A DNA stretch of 64,000 bases. It comes from Saccharibacillus sacchari DSM 19268. GTDB lineage: Bacteria; Bacillota; Bacilli; Paenibacillales; Paenibacillaceae. Under the pieces are notes generated by a model that searched no databases, was not told where the DNA came from, and worked only from the letters and a program-made list of their open reading frames with translations. How positions within the stretch are numbered: position 1 is the stretch's first letter; each line of letters begins with the position of its first letter. Positions 8,083 through 14,957 of this stretch are shown piece after piece. Both the position numbers and the translations under genes were made by a program. Location: NCBI RefSeq assembly GCF_000585395.1, contig NZ_KK073875.1:1798788-1862787 (forward strand), read 5' to 3'.

Positions 8083-8660
8083 GCGAGCACCGCCGCTTCG
8101 GTCCACGGCTGCGCGGCCAGCGAAGCCGATCGACGAACTCCGCATACGGTACAGGTCGGAACGCGATGCACCGCCGACAACTCGCCTTCGATATGGAACG
8201 CGTCGAATTCCAACAGATGCCCGAGCGTCAACGGCGCGAAGCTGCTTTTATGCCGGGAGGACCACTTCGCGACTTCAAGCGCGACGATGCCGGCAAAAAT
8301 CTGCCAAGACAATTCGAAGCCGGCTGCCGCCTCCGGAACATCGGGGCTGGCCAACGACGCCATGCGCCGCTTCAGGCATTCCCGGCAAGCGGTAACCCCG
8401 GGAATGACCAGCGGACCCACGCTTCCTCCAAGGCGATTGAAGCGCACCGGCAGCCAATTGAACGCTCGGTTATTCGCGATCTCGTTCCAGGCCGAAAGCC
8501 GTTCCTCGCTGCCGATCGCGATCATCAATTCGGGTACTTCGCGTACTTCGTCCGGGGACTGCGTCCATCGAACCGGCAGTCCCGCGATTTGAAGCATGCC
8601 GCCGATCTTTTCGGCTTTCGCCCGATCTTCTTCGGCGTGAAGAATCCAATATTCGCCCAT
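8079..8660 (-). CDS. Ocin-ThiF-like (F protein) partner of YcaO
   Basis: A 193-residue protein with GPLVIPGVTACRECLKRR (about 85-102) and PTCTVCG near the C-terminus (about 170). These cysteine pairs and the GP-V-PG-TACxECLxRR segment are typical of E1/ThiF-like 'Ocin-ThiF' proteins of azol(in)e RiPP clusters. Those proteins bind the precursor leader and dock it on the YcaO enzyme. The N-terminus has a weak Rossmann-like look with no nucleotide-binding loop. It is coupled to the methyltransferase upstream (TGATG) and to ycaO downstream (ATGA), so the three are made together. Leader recognition is the likely role; the specific motif bound is not known. Confidence 0.75.
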   Translation of the reverse strand: MGEYWILHAEEDRAKAEKIGGMLQIAGLPVRWTQSPDEVREVPELMIAIGSEERLSAWNEIANNRAFNWLPVRFNRLGGSVGPLVIPGVTACRECLKRRMASLASPDVPEAAAGFELSWQIFAGIVALEVAKWSSRHKSSFAPLTLGHLLEFDAFHIEGELSAVHRVPTCTVCGVRRSASLAAQPWTEAAVLA

Positions 8661-9481
8661 CAGCTCACCTTGCCTTTCTCAAGCACCAGGCAGCGCACGG
8701 GCGCCTGATCCGCGGGATAGGTATGCGTCTCGATCAGTTTCAAGGAAGAGCGATTCACGCAATCCAGAATTTGCGCTTCCGGGAAAAAGCTTTTGGACGT
8801 GGAACCGAAGTAACGGCGCGTGCTTCCGCCCTGCACCACTTCCGCGTAAAAGTTCATGACCGCTTTGCGGGAATCATGCTCTTCGTGCTCGCCCATCAAT
8901 ACGAACTGTTTATGATCGGGACCGAGATCGATCGTAACGCCGTCCACTTTGCCGTCGCGCATTTCGCGGTTGTGCTCGCTGTTCTCGTAGACGTAGTCGA
9001 ACACGAACCGCCCGCCTTCCTCCAGATGCGCGTAGACCGTTTCCAGCATTTTTTCCACCGAAGCCATATCCGGCAGCAGACTGACGCTTGTCGCCGACAA
9101 CACGATCAACGGAAACTTTTCGGCTTGCGCAAACGAAGTCATGTCCGCTTGGCCGACTTCGATAAGGTCACGAACATTCTCCGGCAACCTAACGCTCTTG
9201 CGGCGGTACAAAGCCAGCATGTCCGGCGACAGATCCAAGCCGAGCGTCGAATGGCCGCGTCGGGCCAGTTGGATCAACACGCGCCCGGCACCGCAAGCCA
9301 GTTCCAGAATCCGTCCTTGGCCGCGCACCCGTTCCGCCTGCTCGGCCAGCAGTTCGACGTCGTACTCGGTCCGTTCCGTCAATGCTTCGTAGAACTCCGA
9401 GTAATACCCTTCATACAAGTCCATATCGTGACTGTCCGGCAGGTTCAGGCTGCGCAGCTCTTTGAAAATTCCGAAATACAT
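8660..9481 (-). CDS. SAM-dependent class I methyltransferase
   Basis: A 273-residue Rossmann methyltransferase. Motif I is ILELACGAGRVLIQLA (about 58-73), motif II GLDLSPDMLALY, and VGQADMTSF and FPLIVLSATSVSLL follow as later motifs. It lies between the SDR gene and the F protein gene. In daptide biosynthesis a SAM enzyme dimethylates the amine made by the aminotransferase at the former C-terminal Thr, and this gene is the natural candidate for that step. Methylation elsewhere on the peptide cannot be excluded. ATG 9481 follows an AAGGGGAGAGG site. Confidence 0.85.
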   Translation of the reverse strand: MYFGIFKELRSLNLPDSHDMDLYEGYYSEFYEALTERTEYDVELLAEQAERVRGQGRILELACGAGRVLIQLARRGHSTLGLDLSPDMLALYRRKSVRLPENVRDLIEVGQADMTSFAQAEKFPLIVLSATSVSLLPDMASVEKMLETVYAHLEEGGRFVFDYVYENSEHNREMRDGKVDGVTIDLGPDHKQFVLMGEHEEHDSRKAVMNFYAEVVQGGSTRRYFGSTSKSFFPEAQILDCVNRSSLKLIETHTYPADQAPVRCLVLEKGKVS

Positions 9482-9524
9482 AATCCTCTCCCCTTTTCTT
9501 GTCGGTCTTATAGAAATCCGGCCG

Positions 9525-10358
9525 TTAGGCGACCGTCCAGCCGCCGTCCACGATCAGATTATGTCCGGTGATCATGCCCGCTTGATCCGAAGCCAAGAAC
9601 AGCACGGCTTCCGCAATGTCCGAAGGCACGGCAAGCTTGCGCAGCGGAATTTTCGGCAGGCTCATTCGGCGGAATCTCGGATCTTCCACGTGTTCGCGAT
9701 TCGCTTCTGTAGCGACGAAAGTCGGCGACACGGCATTCACCCGGATTCCGTACTTGGCCCATTCCAGCGCCAATGCCTTGGTCAAATGAACAAGTCCCGC
9801 TTTGCTGGCGCAGTACGGCGCACGATTCTCGTTAGCGACCACGCCGTGTTGGGAAGCCAGCATGACGATCGAACCGCTTCGGCGTTTGACCATTCCTTTG
9901 GCGATCTGCTGAGTGAGGAAAAAAGTGCCCTTCAAGTTGATATCCATAATCTGATCCCACTGCTTCGGCGTGACTTCAAGCGCCGGTACCAGCATATTCA
10001 CTCCGGCATTGTTCACCAGGTAATCAATGTCCAATCCGTCCGTTTTCAGTTTATTCGCACATTCGGTTATGGATTGGTCGCTGCGAATATCAAGCATGAT
10101 TCCTTCGATTTCTTTTCCGTAGGTCTGCCGCAGTTCGCCAGCAACGTCATTCAGGCGTCCCATCTCGCCGGGAACTTCCGTGATGACGAGCGAGGCTCCT
10201 TCTCTGGCAAAACTTTCGGCTATCTTGGCGCCGATCCCTCTGCCGGCTCCCGTCACGAGTACCCGCTTGCCGTTCAACCTTCCAACGCTCCGAACCGGCA
10301 AGTCGCCTTCTTGTTCTTGCGAATCCTCGAGCCCTATTTCAGCCGTATTCCGCTTCAT
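9525..10358 (-). CDS. Short-chain dehydrogenase/reductase in the RiPP operon
   Basis: A 277-residue SDR. It has the cofactor loop TGAGRGIG (about 37), LVNNAG, the catalytic Ser in VMLASQHG and YCASK (Tyr and Lys, YxxxK), ending IVDGGWTVA like FabG-type enzymes. About 30 extra N-terminal residues precede the fold. In the daptide pathway the Thr side-chain alcohol must be oxidised before decarboxylation to a ketone; this SDR is the best candidate here, although the described daptide enzyme belongs to a dehydrogenase family I cannot match from sequence alone. A ribosome site AGGAGGGG precedes ATG 10358. Confidence 0.85.
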   Translation of the reverse strand: MKRNTAEIGLEDSQEQEGDLPVRSVGRLNGKRVLVTGAGRGIGAKIAESFAREGASLVITEVPGEMGRLNDVAGELRQTYGKEIEGIMLDIRSDQSITECANKLKTDGLDIDYLVNNAGVNMLVPALEVTPKQWDQIMDINLKGTFFLTQQIAKGMVKRRSGSIVMLASQHGVVANENRAPYCASKAGLVHLTKALALEWAKYGIRVNAVSPTFVATEANREHVEDPRFRRMSLPKIPLRKLAVPSDIAEAVLFLASDQAGMITGHNLIVDGGWTVA

Positions 10359-10396
10359 CCTTTCCCCTCCTGACTATTCATGGTTCCGAGCCGGAA

Positions 10397-11527
10397 TCAG
10401 ACCGGCTCGCGCAGCGTCTTCCAGAACTTCATGGCATGCGCGGCCAGCATGGCGAGCAGAACCAAAGCGACTGCGTACGACGCGATGCCGATATAAGGTT
10501 GCAACCGATCGATCAACTGATAGATGCCCCATCCCCAGAACAACGGAGTGAAAGCGGCGGCCGCGATGCCGTACAGCAACAGCACTCCCGTTTCGAAAGG
10601 ACGTGCCGGCTTGCGATTAGTCTCTTTACCGGGAAGCAGCCAGCCGAAGATGTAACGAAACGCTTTCTGTCTGAGGTTGACGATCCCGAGCGAGTGGGAC
10701 AGCATCCAATATCCGTCCAATTTGACCAGCGGAATCAAATTCAGCAGGCTCATGCCCAAGTTGGCGACCGAGTAATAGAACAGCAGAGGCACTTCGATTC
10801 CCGCGTGCAGCAACCCGTAGAATGCGGCCGCGGATATTGCCGTCATCATCCATTGGCTGTAGATTCCGGCAAACAGAACGGCCAGTTTATGACGCTTCTT
10901 TTTGAACAGGTACGTCGAGCTGACGTCGCAGAACATGGCCGGACCGAAGTAAAACAGCATCACTCCGGTCTCCGGAACGCTTCCGCCGTATTTCTTGCAG
11001 ACCGCCGCATGGGACATTTCGTGAAAAGCGGTCGTCGCGACCATCATCAGATAAAGGATCAATGCTTCTTTGACGCCAAGTCCCGAAAGGGACAACCGGT
11101 TAATCAACCCGGGATCGGACATCATCATGTACAGCGCGCCCAGCATCAGCAGCGTATAAGCGCCGATCGCGACCGGGTGCAGCAGGACGCGGATCAAGCC
11201 GAGTCTTCGCTCCAGCCAGGCATCCGGATTGATGCGCAGAAGCTTGATCAGCGTCATGTCTTTTTTCTTGCCCGAAACTTCTGCGGCTTCCGCTTGAAGA
11301 AAGCCCCATTCTTCGAATTTGGCGGCCAGGTAACGTCTTTCGGGAGCGGTCAATTCTCCGGCATACAGACGTTCTCGCTCGCTTTCCTGCGGCTGGCTCA
11401 GCATGAGTTTTAAAAACTCCGCTTCCCGACGTCCGACTTTGATGTATTTGTTCAATGATTTATGTTTAATCGTAAAAGAATTATTTTCAGATTCATGAAA
11501 TTCGATAAAATCCGCTGTTTGACTCAA
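10397..11527 (-). CDS. M50 intramembrane metalloprotease with N-terminal PqqD-like region
   Basis: A 376-residue membrane protein. Residues 1-90 resemble a PqqD/RRE-type leader-binding region (KYIKVGRREAEFLKLM). Several membrane segments follow, with the zinc motif HEMSH near 167 and the second site NLIPLVKLDGYWML near 258, hallmarks of site-2-type M50 proteases. Daptide clusters encode an intramembrane metalloprotease thought to remove leaders, so this is the likely leader peptidase, with its own recognition domain. It is translated from TTG 11527 with AAGGTG upstream. It lies directly behind the precursor array and a probable attenuating hairpin, so less of it than of precursor should be made. 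Confidence 0.85.
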   Translation of the reverse strand: MSQTADFIEFHESENNSFTIKHKSLNKYIKVGRREAEFLKLMLSQPQESERERLYAGELTAPERRYLAAKFEEWGFLQAEAAEVSGKKKDMTLIKLLRINPDAWLERRLGLIRVLLHPVAIGAYTLLMLGALYMMMSDPGLINRLSLSGLGVKEALILYLMMVATTAFHEMSHAAVCKKYGGSVPETGVMLFYFGPAMFCDVSSTYLFKKKRHKLAVLFAGIYSQWMMTAISAAAFYGLLHAGIEVPLLFYYSVANLGMSLLNLIPLVKLDGYWMLSHSLGIVNLRQKAFRYIFGWLLPGKETNRKPARPFETGVLLLYGIAAAAFTPLFWGWGIYQLIDRLQPYIGIASYAVALVLLAMLAAHAMKFWKTLREPV

Positions 11528-11603
11528 TGTTCATCACCTTCGCTCTTTGGAATAGATGCGCGATTCGCATTCCTTTGCCGATGCTGCATTTTCGGGGAAA
11601 CGG

Positions 11604-11662
11604 TTGAAAAAGAACGGGGCTTTCCGCCGTACGGCTGCCGCTGATGCGGCGGAATAAGCCCC
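11604..11662 (-). terminator. Probable attenuating hairpin between precursors and processing genes
   Basis: On the minus strand GGGGCTTATTCCGCCG pairs with CGGCGGAAAGCCCC, followed by GTTCTTTTTC. It lies 50 nt after the last precursor stop and before the M50 gene. A leaky terminator here would keep precursor mRNA in excess of enzyme mRNA. No separate downstream promoter is evident, so read-through is required. Confidence 0.65.
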
Positions 11663-11710
11663 CTATGTCCTGCACGATCCTGCGTTAATGAAAGCCGAAT
11701 GTATTTGCGG

Positions 11711-11848
11711 TTAAGTGAAAGCGACCAATCCTGCTCCGACGGCTACGACGCCTACTCCGGCAATAACGCCTTCCACGAAGTCTCTCGAACTTCCCGGCGC
11801 TTCGACGTTCTCCAACAGTTCCAGATCCAGTGCGCATGTTTCGTTCAT
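11711..11848 (-). CDS. RiPP precursor peptide, alpha type (copy 3)
   Basis: 45 codons with GAGGAGG upstream. The leader MNETCALDLELLENVEAPGS ends in the APG motif shared by the whole array; the core ends VGAGLVAFT. The amino-acid sequence is identical to the peptide at 12268-12405 although the DNA differs at synonymous sites, which implies selection on the peptide. C-terminal Thr is invariant in the ten array peptides. Two core Ser (20-21) and the final Thr are the only hydroxyl residues after the leader; the single Cys is in the leader. It is probably a daptide-like helical membrane-active peptide. Confidence 0.85.
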   Translation of the reverse strand: MNETCALDLELLENVEAPGSSRDFVEGVIAGVGVVAVGAGLVAFT

Positions 11849-11934
11849 TTTAAAATTCCTCCTCGTTGGTTGTTTTTCAAATTTGGGTTACGAGTATTTC
11901 CGACCTTGCATCTTGCGTTTGTCAAAAATACTCT

Positions 11935-12060
11935 TTACGTAAAAGCGATCAGACCGCCGCCCACGATGACGCCCACGACTACTCCGCCGGCGAACGCTCC
12001 GCTCACGGGCGCCGCGATCTCTTCCAGTTCTTCCAATTGCACGCTCAACACGTTTTCCAT
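11935..12060 (-). CDS. RiPP precursor peptide, beta type (copy 3)
   Basis: 41 codons. The leader is MENVLSVQLEELEEIAAP, then VSGAFAGGVVVG and the ending GGGLIAFT. It is the same family as 12454-12579 and 12819-12944 but carries VSG instead of GDG after AAP. A ribosome site AAAGGAGCG precedes the ATG. There is no Cys. The Ser in VSG and the final Thr are the only residues a cyclodehydratase could use after the leader. It is the middle peptide of the second gamma-beta-alpha triplet. Confidence 0.8.
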   Translation of the reverse strand: MENVLSVQLEELEEIAAPVSGAFAGGVVVGVIVGGGLIAFT

Positions 12061-12089
12061 CGTTTATCGCTCCTTTCGGCTTCGGTTTT

Positions 12090-12215
12090 TTAAGTCAGGG
12101 CTACGATTACGCCGCCGACGACGATTCCCGTGCCGAAAGCGGTCCCGATTTCTTGCCAGCCCGGCGCATCCATAGCTTCCAGTTCTTCGACGATCAGATT
12201 CTTGTTTTGTTCCAT
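12090..12215 (-). CDS. RiPP precursor peptide, gamma type (copy 2)
   Basis: 41 codons. MEQNKNLIVEELEAMDAPGW starts the peptide, QEIGTAFGTGIVVGG follows, and it ends VIVALT. It differs from 12652-12777 by a single T-to-A core change. The LxxEELExxxAPG leader motif is shared with the other families. The core contains a Trp and two internal Thr in addition to the invariant terminal Thr. It opens the second copy of a gamma-beta-alpha triplet, which arose by tandem duplication. Confidence 0.8.
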   Translation of the reverse strand: MEQNKNLIVEELEAMDAPGWQEIGTAFGTGIVVGGVIVALT

Positions 12216-12267
12216 GTTCAATCGCTCCTTTTGGGTTTGGTTTTTTATTGGTTTTTTATTCGACGAC

Positions 12268-12405
12268 TTAAGTAAAAGCGACCAGGCCTGCTCCGACGGC
12301 TACGACGCCTACTCCCGCAATGACGCCTTCCACGAAATCTCTCGAACTTCCCGGGGCCTCGACGTTTTCCAACAGTTCCAAATCCAGTGCGCATGTTTCG
12401 TTCAT
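12268..12405 (-). CDS. RiPP precursor peptide, alpha type (copy 2)
   Basis: 45 codons, protein identical to that of 11711-11848 (leader LDLELLENVEAPGS, end GAGLVAFT). The same AGGAGGAATTTTAAAATG ribosome-binding context precedes it. It closes the first gamma-beta-alpha triplet. Preservation of protein identity across two diverged DNA copies argues that it is expressed and functional. Confidence 0.85.
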   Translation of the reverse strand: MNETCALDLELLENVEAPGSSRDFVEGVIAGVGVVAVGAGLVAFT

Positions 12406-12453
12406 TTTAAAATTCCTCCTCGTTTAAATGGTTTTGTTTTGCGAAAAGCATTC

Positions 12454-12579
12454 TTACGTAAAAGCGATCAAGCCGCCGCCCACGATTACGCCTACGATCA
12501 CGCCGCCCACGAACGCTCCGTCTCCCGGCGCCGCTACCTCTTCCAGTTCTTCCAGTTGTACATTCAGCATATTTTCCAT
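12454..12579 (-). CDS. RiPP precursor peptide, beta type (copy 2)
   Basis: 41 codons. Leader MENMLNVQLEELEEVAAPGD, then GAFVGGVIVG and the ending GGGLIAFT. After the leader it has no Cys or Ser and only one Thr, the terminal residue. If the YcaO enzyme acts on this peptide, the last Thr is the only usual side-chain target. The Gly/Val pattern suggests a membrane-active helix. Confidence 0.8.
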   Translation of the reverse strand: MENMLNVQLEELEEVAAPGDGAFVGGVIVGVIVGGGLIAFT

Positions 12580-12651
12580 GATTAATCGCTCCTTTGATTG
12601 AATTTGGTTTTTGAGTATTGCGAGTGTTAGTTGAAAAGAAACGCGAAATCT

Positions 12652-12777
12652 TTAAGTCAGGGCGACGATTACGCCGCCGACGACGATGCCCGCACCGAAA
12701 GCGGTCCCAATTTCCTGCCAACCCGGCGCATCCATAGCTTCCAGTTCTTCGACGATCAGATTCTTGTTTTGTTCCAT
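12652..12777 (-). CDS. RiPP precursor peptide, gamma type (copy 1)
   Basis: 41 codons. MEQNKNLIVEELEAMDAPGW, then QEIGTAFGAGIVVGG and VIVALT. It is a near-copy of 12090-12215 and opens the first gamma-beta-alpha triplet. The leader contains the shared VEELEAMDAPG element, the probable recognition and cleavage region. Confidence 0.8.
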   Translation of the reverse strand: MEQNKNLIVEELEAMDAPGWQEIGTAFGAGIVVGGVIVALT

Positions 12778-12818
12778 TTTTAATCGCTCCTTTTAGGTTT
12801 GTTTTTTTAAAAGAAAGT

Positions 12819-12944
12819 TTACGTAAAAGCGATCAGGCCGCCGCCTACGATCACGCCTACAATCACGCCGCCCACGAACGCTCCGTCTCCCGGCGCCGCT
12901 ACTTCTTCAAGTTCTTCCATCTGTACGTTCAACAAATTTTCCAT
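12819..12944 (-). CDS. RiPP precursor peptide, beta type (copy 1)
   Basis: 41 codons. Leader MENLLNVQMEELEEVAAPGD; the core GAFVGGVIVG... ends GGGLIAFT, the same core as 12454-12579 with leader changes only (L4, M9). The identical core beside a varied leader shows purifying selection on the mature part. Confidence 0.8.
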   Translation of the reverse strand: MENLLNVQMEELEEVAAPGDGAFVGGVIVGVIVGGGLIAFT

Positions 12945-12965
12945 CGTTAATCTCTCCTTTGGGTT

Positions 12966-13103
12966 TTAAGTTAAGGCAACCAATCCTGCTCCGACGCCCA
13001 CAATGCCTACTCCGGCGATGACGCCCGTCACGAAATCCCGTGCGCTTCCCGGCGCTTCCACGTTCTCCAACAGTTCCAGATCGAGTGCTTGTTGTTCGTT
13101 CAT
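12966..13103 (-). CDS. RiPP precursor peptide, alpha type (copy 1, divergent)
   Basis: 45 codons. MNEQQALDLELLENVEAPGS, then ARDFVTGVIAGVGIVGVG and the ending AGLVALT. It lacks the leader Cys of the other alpha peptides and has SARDFVT instead of SSRDFVE. The ribosome site AGGAGGAATATGAAAATG matches its relatives. It is the oldest-looking member of the alpha family. Confidence 0.8.
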   Translation of the reverse strand: MNEQQALDLELLENVEAPGSARDFVTGVIAGVGIVGVGAGLVALT

Positions 13104-13151
13104 TTTCATATTCCTCCTCAGGGTTTATCGAGCATATGCCTTACTTTGAAC

Positions 13152-13304
13152 TTAGGTAAGAGCGACGAGAATTCCGCCTGCCACGCTTCCCAGACCCGGG
13201 AAAGGGATTCCGGAAGGGAACGGCATCAGGGTTTCGGGAGCCGAATAGATAGGGGCCACCACATTTTCCAACAGCTCGATGTCCAACGCTTGCAGTTTTT
13301 TCAT
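13152..13304 (-). CDS. RiPP precursor peptide, singleton type delta
   Basis: 50 codons. The leader MKKLQALDIELLENVVAP matches the alpha leader, but the core is different: IYSAPETLMPFPSGIPFPGL, then GSVAGGILVALT. The core is proline- and Ser-rich and not a simple Gly/Val helix, yet keeps the terminal ALT. This may give a structurally distinct product from the same enzymes. AGGAGGAATAGG precedes the ATG. Confidence 0.75.
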   Translation of the reverse strand: MKKLQALDIELLENVVAPIYSAPETLMPFPSGIPFPGLGSVAGGILVALT

Positions 13305-13325
13305 TTTCCTATTCCTCCTCGAATA

Positions 13326-13448
13326 TTAGGTCAGGGAGATCAATCCGCCGACAATTACGCCTATGATCGGTCCGCCTATGTACATGCCGCCTGCCGGCGC
13401 CGTTACGGCTTCCAACTCTTCGGCTTTTACGCTCCAAGCTTTTTCCAT
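13326..13448 (-). CDS. RiPP precursor peptide, singleton type epsilon
   Basis: 40 codons. The leader MEKAWSVKAEELEAVTAPAG is followed by GMYIGGPIIGVIVGGLISLT. It keeps the EELExxxAP motif and terminal Thr, with Tyr and Pro in the core. It is the first full-length precursor of the array in transcription order. GGAGGTGAGG lies upstream of the ATG. Confidence 0.75.
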   Translation of the reverse strand: MEKAWSVKAEELEAVTAPAGGMYIGGPIIGVIVGGLISLT

Positions 13449-13507
13449 GTTCCTCACCTCCTTCACGAAATAAACTCTTTCAAGACTCTTGGATATCCGG
13501 AAATGGA

Positions 13508-13606
13508 TTAGAACAACACGGCCTCGTTAAGCGGCTCGTCGCCGGGATATTCGCCGCCGAAAAGCGTCGTTTCTTTCAAAGGATCGAACGAATAGTCACG
13601 CTGCAT
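13508..13606 (-). CDS. Small peptide gene of unknown role, first ORF before the precursor array
   Basis: 32 codons with AGGTGAGAAGC before the ATG, starting 5 nt after the aminotransferase stop. The peptide MQRDYSFDPLKETTLFGGEY ends LNEAVLF. It is acidic, lacks the APG leader motif and the terminal Thr, and is not hydrophobic. It is therefore not a member of the precursor families. It could be a regulator, a different substrate or a degenerate precursor. Confidence 0.45.
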   Translation of the reverse strand: MQRDYSFDPLKETTLFGGEYPGDEPLNEAVLF

Positions 13607-13611
13607 GCTTC

Positions 13612-14931
13612 TCACCTGCCTCCCAGCGTTTTCTTGATGATACCGACGATCTTCGATACTTCCTGAGCGGAGACGACGAACGGAGGATAGAGATGGAATC
13701 CCGTCGTGACGCCCGGCGTATAGAACGGATACACGATCAATCCCCGCTGCTTCAGCCGGCCGACCAAGGCGGAAAGACGCTCGGCCTCCATGCAAACGCC
13801 GCCCGCCAGATCGTCTTGCAGCGCAACGCCCGTCATCAAGCCTTTGCCGCGCGTTTCCAAAAAGGCCGGGCAATCCGCAAGTTCTTCGTTCAAAAGTTCG
13901 CGCAGCAATTCTCCCATCTCGGAAACATGTTCCAGCATGCCCGGTTGATTCAAAGCTTCAATCGTCGCCAATCCGGCTGCACAGGCAATCGGATTGCCAT
14001 TTTGCGTAGACAAATGCTCGATATGCAGATTGGCGGCCGCGAATTCGCGGTAGATCGCTTCGCTGAACAGGACGGCTCCAAGCGGCAAATACCCGCTGTT
14101 AATGCCTTTGGACAAACAAAGGATATCCGGTACGGCGCCGCTGTGTTCGAAAGCGAACATTCGGCCCGTTCTGCCCATTCCCGTCGCGACTTCGTCAAAA
14201 GCAAGGAGCGCGCCGTGCAGGTCGCACAGCTCCCGAATTTTTCGCAAAAACGCATCCGGCAGAGGAATCGTTCCGCCCGAGCCGATAATCGGCTCAACAA
14301 TCATTCCGGCAATCCGGTCTCCTTCACGTTCAAACAACTCTTCAATCGCGCGCAGTTCTTCGTCTTCGCTGCCTCGCCCCAAGCTGCTGAGCGGCGTATC
14401 GTGGAACAGGAATCCCGGTACCTTCGGACCGTAACCCTGCGAAATCTCCCTGTCGATCCCGCTTGCGCTCATCGCTCCGTAATACGTGCCGTGGTAGGAA
14501 ATGCTTAGCGCCACGATATTTTGCTTTTGCTCCAGCCCGCGCAGGCTCTGGTATTTGCGCATCAGCTTGATCGCCAACTCGGCCGATTCCGAACCGGTGC
14601 AGGTGTAGATCGCCCGGGATAGGCGCTCCGGCGTCAGGGCCAACAGCTCTTGCGCGAATTTGACCGTGGTCGGATTGGTCTGATCGACCAGGTTCACGAA
14701 CGGAATTCGGTCGAGTTGTTCGAGGATCGCCTGCCGAATGCCGGGGTGTCCGTACCCGAGCGATACATTCCATAGACCGCTGATTCCGTCGATATAAGGC
14801 TTTCCGTTCTCGTCGCGAACATAGATGCCCGATCCTTCAAGCAGAGAAGTGAACGATTCGCCCAACTGAACGTTTTTTAGCGGGTGGATCAGCGGATAGA
14901 CCGCCTTTTGCGCATTTTGCAACGTAGACAT
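13612..14931 (-). CDS. Class III PLP-dependent aminotransferase (daptide-type role)
   Basis: A 439-residue class III aminotransferase. It shows GLWNVSLGYGHP, CTGSESAELAIKLMRKY, YHGTYYGAMSASG, the PLP-Asp region LLAFDEVATGMGRTG and the Schiff-base Lys region CLSKGINSGYLPLGAVLF. In daptide biosynthesis an enzyme of this kind aminates the ketone left after oxidative decarboxylation of the C-terminal Thr. Here it sits directly before the precursor genes and behind the SPASM-type gene. I start it at ATG 14931 (MSTLQNAQ); the frame is open much further upstream, but that overlaps the preceding gene. Alternative small-molecule substrates are possible, but operon position argues for peptide maturation. 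Confidence 0.9.
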   Translation of the reverse strand: MSTLQNAQKAVYPLIHPLKNVQLGESFTSLLEGSGIYVRDENGKPYIDGISGLWNVSLGYGHPGIRQAILEQLDRIPFVNLVDQTNPTTVKFAQELLALTPERLSRAIYTCTGSESAELAIKLMRKYQSLRGLEQKQNIVALSISYHGTYYGAMSASGIDREISQGYGPKVPGFLFHDTPLSSLGRGSEDEELRAIEELFEREGDRIAGMIVEPIIGSGGTIPLPDAFLRKIRELCDLHGALLAFDEVATGMGRTGRMFAFEHSGAVPDILCLSKGINSGYLPLGAVLFSEAIYREFAAANLHIEHLSTQNGNPIACAAGLATIEALNQPGMLEHVSEMGELLRELLNEELADCPAFLETRGKGLMTGVALQDDLAGGVCMEAERLSALVGRLKQRGLIVYPFYTPGVTTGFHLYPPFVVSAQEVSKIVGIIKKTLGGR

Positions 14932-14957
14932 AGCCGATTCTCCTTTTATTTTATGCT

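Noticed and set aside
5993..13606. Lanthipeptide or sactipeptide cluster
   Set aside because: Precursor cores contain no Cys, and no LanM/LanB/LanC or intact radical-SAM gene is present.
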